In this document: positions 61,102 to 64,000 of the stretch, piece after piece
How the letters are laid out: each line of letters opens with the position of its first letter
Position numbering within the stretch: the first letter of the stretch is position 1
DNA from: Candidatus Phosphoribacter baldrii
GTDB taxonomy: Bacteria; Actinomycetota; Actinomycetes; Actinomycetales; Dermatophilaceae
DNA: 64,000 bases
Reading direction: 5' to 3'
Assembly (NCBI GenBank): GCA_016704565.1
Contig: JADIZV010000002.1
Location: forward strand, 496,001-560,000
Program-made: the position numbers and the translations under genes
Notes under the pieces: generated by a model
What the model was told of the DNA's origin: nothing
Seen by the model: the letters and a program-made list of their open reading frames with translations, nothing else
Database searches by the model: none

Positions 61102-63444
61102 TCAGCGTCCCCGCACCCGGGCCCACCCGCGGCCTGGCGCGGTTCGGATGGTCGTGCCGACCGTGCGCCACCACAGGCGGGCGTCCCCGGGCCAGAAGAT
61201 CGCTCGCACCCGGTTGCGCCACGAACGGGTGCGCACCACCTGGTGCAGGACCGAGCGGGTGAGCGGGGCGATGTCGACCGGCACCGACGTCCCGGGGCGG
61301 CCGTAACGAGCCAGTTCGACGGAGTGGACGACCGTAGCCAGCGACTCACGCGCGGGCTCGTCGAGATATCCGGCCCGCGCGTAGAGGGCCTGGCTGTCTC
61401 GCAATGTGCCCCCCGGAGGCGGGCTGATGCCCAGATCGGTGAGCTCACTGGTGAACTGGGCCCAATGCGTCTCAACGATGGCGGCAGGAGGGCCGCCGCG
61501 ACGCGCGCGCACCCGCCGCAGCGCTGCGGCCGTCACCGGCAGCACCAAGGCCGCGATGACCACCAGGACGGTCACGAGGGTGAGCAGGTTGGGCAGCTTC
61601 TGGAGCCAGGCGGTGACCCGGTCGAGGATCGGGACGTCCAGCTCGGTCCGGGCGCCCGTGGTCTCATCGAGATCAGGAGCCTGCCGATCGGGCCGGTCGA
61701 GGGGGTCCTCGGTCGGCCTGGCCGTCGAGGTGGGCGCTGGCCCCGGCACGGTCGTCGGCAGCGTCCACGCGGGCGCCGGGCCGGTGCGGATCCCTGGAGT
61801 GGGCTCGAACCGCACCCATCCGGCACCGGGGAAGTAGAGCTCCGGCCAGGCATGCGCGTCGCCCGCAGCCACCGTCCAAAGCCCCTCTTGCTGGCTGCCC
61901 GGCAGGAACCCGATCGCCATCCGTGCAGGGATGCCGGTCGCGCGAGCCATCATGATCATGGCGGAGGCGAACTGCACGCAGTAGCCCTGCTTGGTCTGCA
62001 GGAAGGCCGAGATCGGATCGGCGGTGACCCCGTTGCCCACCGGAGCGTCCGGCAACGTCAAGGTGTAGCTGAACCCGCCCTTGGAACGCAGCCAGTCCTG
62101 GATCGCCACCGCCGCGTCGTAGGGAGTCTCGGCACCGGCCGTGACAGCAGACGCGGCCGCCTGCACTGCCGGTCGGGAGCGTGGGTCCAGCTCAAGCGCG
62201 GTCGTGATGGCCCGACTGGATGGCAGCCGGTCCGGTCCCGCCTTCCCGTCGACGCCGTTGCGGAGCAGGTCGGCTGTGAGGGACGGCTCCAGGTAGGTCG
62301 TGGAGTAGGTCAGTGGCCGGGTCTGCACGTAGACGTCGGAGGTCGTCTCGTCGACCTGGTAGGACACGCCGCTCAGGTCCGCGGTCAGGATCGGTTGCGG
62401 GGTGGCTAGAGCGGGCGGTTCCAGCCCGTTGGTCTCCACGATGATCGTCCGCTCCGAACGGGTCACCGAGTCGGCGAGATCCAGCCGGGCGCTGCGCCCG
62501 AGCGTCGGCGACGGGCGGCTCCAGTTGGCTCCGTCGTATGCCGTGGCCGCCAGGACCCGCAGGGGCCCAGGGCTGGGGGCGCTCGATCGGTAGGTGAGGA
62601 TGCGACCAGACCCACCGGAGCTCAGGCTCAACCCGACATCGAGAGTGGAACTGAACCCCACCTTGGCGTTTCCTCGGCCGTCGGCGCTGCGGGCCAGCCC
62701 GTCCAACAGATAGCGCGGCGGCAGGTGGGGGAGCACCGCTGGGAGGGCGACGGCAGCCACGAGGCCGATCGCCCCCAGGCGACGGGCGATGGTCCCGAAC
62801 CGCAGCTCGGGAGCGGTGCTCAGCCCCGAACCGGAGACTGGCGCCATGGGTCGTGCCGCCACCGAAGCCCAGCTGCGCATCCCGACCTGTGCGTGTCGCC
62901 CGATGAGGATCAACCACGTGAGGGCGGCGGCCACGAAATAGCCCGGAGGCAGTGCCGAGCCGCTGTTGGCCGCTGCCGCGAGGAAAGCGGTGAGCAGCGG
63001 CAGACCGGCGGCCGCCGGTGCGGCGCGAGTGACAGCAAGGAAGTCGACGAGGATCGCCAGCGCCACCCCGATGAGAGCCAGGGTGGCCTCGACGCCGAGG
63101 GTGGCCGGCATCGGTGCTGACGACGCGGCCGCGGTCACCCCGAACTCAGCGAACAACACGCCGAAGCGGCGAGCCGTCGCCAGGGTGGGCAGGCCATACC
63201 ACGTCGAGGAACCGGCATACGTCCACGTGGCCACGAGGACCACAGCGAAAAGCTGCGCCGGAACGACGAGCCAGGCTGACCCCGAGGTAAGCCGACGGAC
63301 CACCACCCCAACGCCGACGGCGACGATGACGAACCACACCATCCGGGCGAACCAGGTCTGGGTGGTCACGAGCGTCGTGAGGCCGAGCAGCGACGCCACG
63401 CTGGCCAGCGCGGCCAGGACGGGGTGCGCCCCACGCACGGTCAT
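61102..63444 (-). CDS. TgpA-type transmembrane transglutaminase-like protein
   Basis: A 780-residue membrane protein: about six transmembrane segments in the first 240 residues (DUF3488), a periplasmic transglutaminase-like domain (about 400-560) with the catalytic Cys in TKQGYCVQFASAMIMMAR near 483, His in AAGDAHAWPELYFP near 527 and the following Asp/Glu region, one more transmembrane segment near 635 and a C-terminal DUF4129-like tail. ATG 63444 overlaps the stop of the upstream DUF58 gene (ATGA), the usual operon pair in actinobacteria (with a MoxR ATPase normally upstream, beyond the window). Probably acts on cell-surface proteins or peptides. Confidence 0.93.
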   Translation of the reverse strand: MTVRGAHPVLAALASVASLLGLTTLVTTQTWFARMVWFVIVAVGVGVVVRRLTSGSAWLVVPAQLFAVVLVATWTYAGSSTWYGLPTLATARRFGVLFAEFGVTAAASSAPMPATLGVEATLALIGVALAILVDFLAVTRAAPAAAGLPLLTAFLAAAANSGSALPPGYFVAAALTWLILIGRHAQVGMRSWASVAARPMAPVSGSGLSTAPELRFGTIARRLGAIGLVAAVALPAVLPHLPPRYLLDGLARSADGRGNAKVGFSSTLDVGLSLSSGGSGRILTYRSSAPSPGPLRVLAATAYDGANWSRPSPTLGRSARLDLADSVTRSERTIIVETNGLEPPALATPQPILTADLSGVSYQVDETTSDVYVQTRPLTYSTTYLEPSLTADLLRNGVDGKAGPDRLPSSRAITTALELDPRSRPAVQAAASAVTAGAETPYDAAVAIQDWLRSKGGFSYTLTLPDAPVGNGVTADPISAFLQTKQGYCVQFASAMIMMARATGIPARMAIGFLPGSQQEGLWTVAAGDAHAWPELYFPGAGWVRFEPTPGIRTGPAPAWTLPTTVPGPAPTSTARPTEDPLDRPDRQAPDLDETTGARTELDVPILDRVTAWLQKLPNLLTLVTVLVVIAALVLPVTAAALRRVRARRGGPPAAIVETHWAQFTSELTDLGISPPPGGTLRDSQALYARAGYLDEPARESLATVVHSVELARYGRPGTSVPVDIAPLTRSVLHQVVRTRSWRNRVRAIFWPGDARLWWRTVGTTIRTAPGRGWARVRGR

Positions 63445-64000
63445 GAGGTCACCCCTGACCCGACCCGGGCGTCCCGAGCGGACCCCACCCTGGACCACGC
63501 ATCAGCGACCGAGTCGGCCGCAGTCACTGCGGTCGCCCGCCACCCGGCACCTCGAAGCAGGTCGGCGGCCCGCGCTGCCGGAACGGCACCCCGCGCCGCT
63601 CCGGCGGCCAGGGCCTGGCCCGGGGTCGGACCGTGGCCGGAGAACGACCCCACGTCCAGGACCATCGCCAGCGCGGTCGCTCCGGGATGCCTCAAGGTCG
63701 CTACCGACCGCAACGCGGTCTCGTCATGAGCGGCCAGCACGGCCACCAACAGCCCGCCACCGGACAGCAGGCCCAGGCCCGACCGGGTGAGCCGGGCCAA
63801 CGCCAGGCCCTTGTCGGGTTCGGTGACCGCAAGGACGGACAGCGCGGCAGCAGGCTCGATCGGAACCTCGTCCGGCCCTTCCTGGACCGTCTCGGGGGTG
63901 AGCAGATGCACGGCATACCCGAGGCCGGACAGGTGCACAAGCGTCGAGGCGGCGGCGCTCACTGCCCATTCGAAGGAGCTGCTCGCGCCTGTTCCGGCGT
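63441..64000 (-). CDS. DUF58 domain protein, C-terminal part (5' end outside window)
   Basis: The open frame continues past the window's right edge; about 186 C-terminal residues are seen. The sequence SFEWAVSAAASTLVHLSGLG and AVLAAHDETALRSVATLRHP matches the C-terminal von-Willebrand-like region of actinobacterial DUF58 proteins. DUF58 genes normally lie between a MoxR-type ATPase and a TgpA transglutaminase gene. Here its stop overlaps the TgpA start by four bases, so the two are translationally coupled. Confidence 0.9.
   Translation of the reverse strand, partial: AGTGASSSFEWAVSAAASTLVHLSGLGYAVHLLTPETVQEGPDEVPIEPAAALSVLAVTEPDKGLALARLTRSGLGLLSGGGLLVAVLAAHDETALRSVATLRHPGATALAMVLDVGSFSGHGPTPGQALAAGAARGAVPAARAADLLRGAGWRATAVTAADSVADAWSRVGSARDARVGSGVTS

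Overview
The window is about 64 kb of very GC-rich chromosome from an actinomycete. The organism looks like a member of the Micrococcales, most likely Intrasporangiaceae/Dermatophilaceae (inference). The evidence is lexA next to a LysM cell-division suppressor, NrdR with a B12-dependent (class II) ribonucleotide reductase, SAM-IV riboswitches on metY and metX, an actinobacterial primary sigma factor, a mycothiol-type maleylpyruvate-isomerase-fold protein, and a heptamer (GGCATAC/GTATGCC) repeated dozens of times in host DNA.

Layout. 0-19.2 kb is core chromosome: leuS (3' part), a DegV protein, plsY, comEA-comEC, a DUF4395 protein, a LysR regulator, a sirtuin, a DinB/mycothiol protein, the lexA-divS divergon with SOS boxes, a small secreted-type protein plus alpha/beta hydrolase pair, and nrdR-nrdJ behind paired NrdR boxes. 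19.2-25.8 kb is a foreign island. It holds a TIR + caspase-like pair (type IV Thoeris-like antiphage defence) with a third RyR-like gene, a three-gene recombinase module (tyrosine recombinase, HTH protein, nine-zinc-ribbon dead recombinase), and an erm(X)-like rRNA methylase with a leader peptide. 26.2-42.3 kb is core or lineage DNA: an SPFH/RHH pair, ppk2, a methyltransferase, riboswitch-metY, an MNT/HEPN toxin-antitoxin pair, a deacetylase, hrpA, a paralog pair of small membrane proteins and a PAC2 protein. 42.3-52.3 kb is a second island, lower in GC and full of decay: an unknown 385-residue protein, an IS3 element with a nonsense-mutated transposase, about 1.4 kb of gene debris, a small membrane protein and a 1325-residue HTH protein with a nuclease-like motif pattern. 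52.3-64 kb is core again: a family A DNA polymerase, EcsC, DUF1232, DUF4192, riboswitch-metX, a universal stress protein, sigA with a histone-like Lys/Ala repeat, and a TgpA transglutaminase with a DUF58 partner running off the end.

How genes work together. metY and metX lie 24 kb apart but share the same SAM-sensing leader, so methionine synthesis is co-regulated through RNA. lexA and divS share one SOS control region. The TIR enzyme should make a nucleotide signal that activates the caspase-like protease. Transcription units commonly end in perfect hairpins built from the host heptamer.

Quality note. At least five genes (hydrolase, nrdJ, the HTH gene of the recombinase module, ppk2, MNT) are broken by a single missing or extra base, nearly always in a short C or G run. 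This looks more like uncorrected homopolymer error in the assembly than real gene loss.
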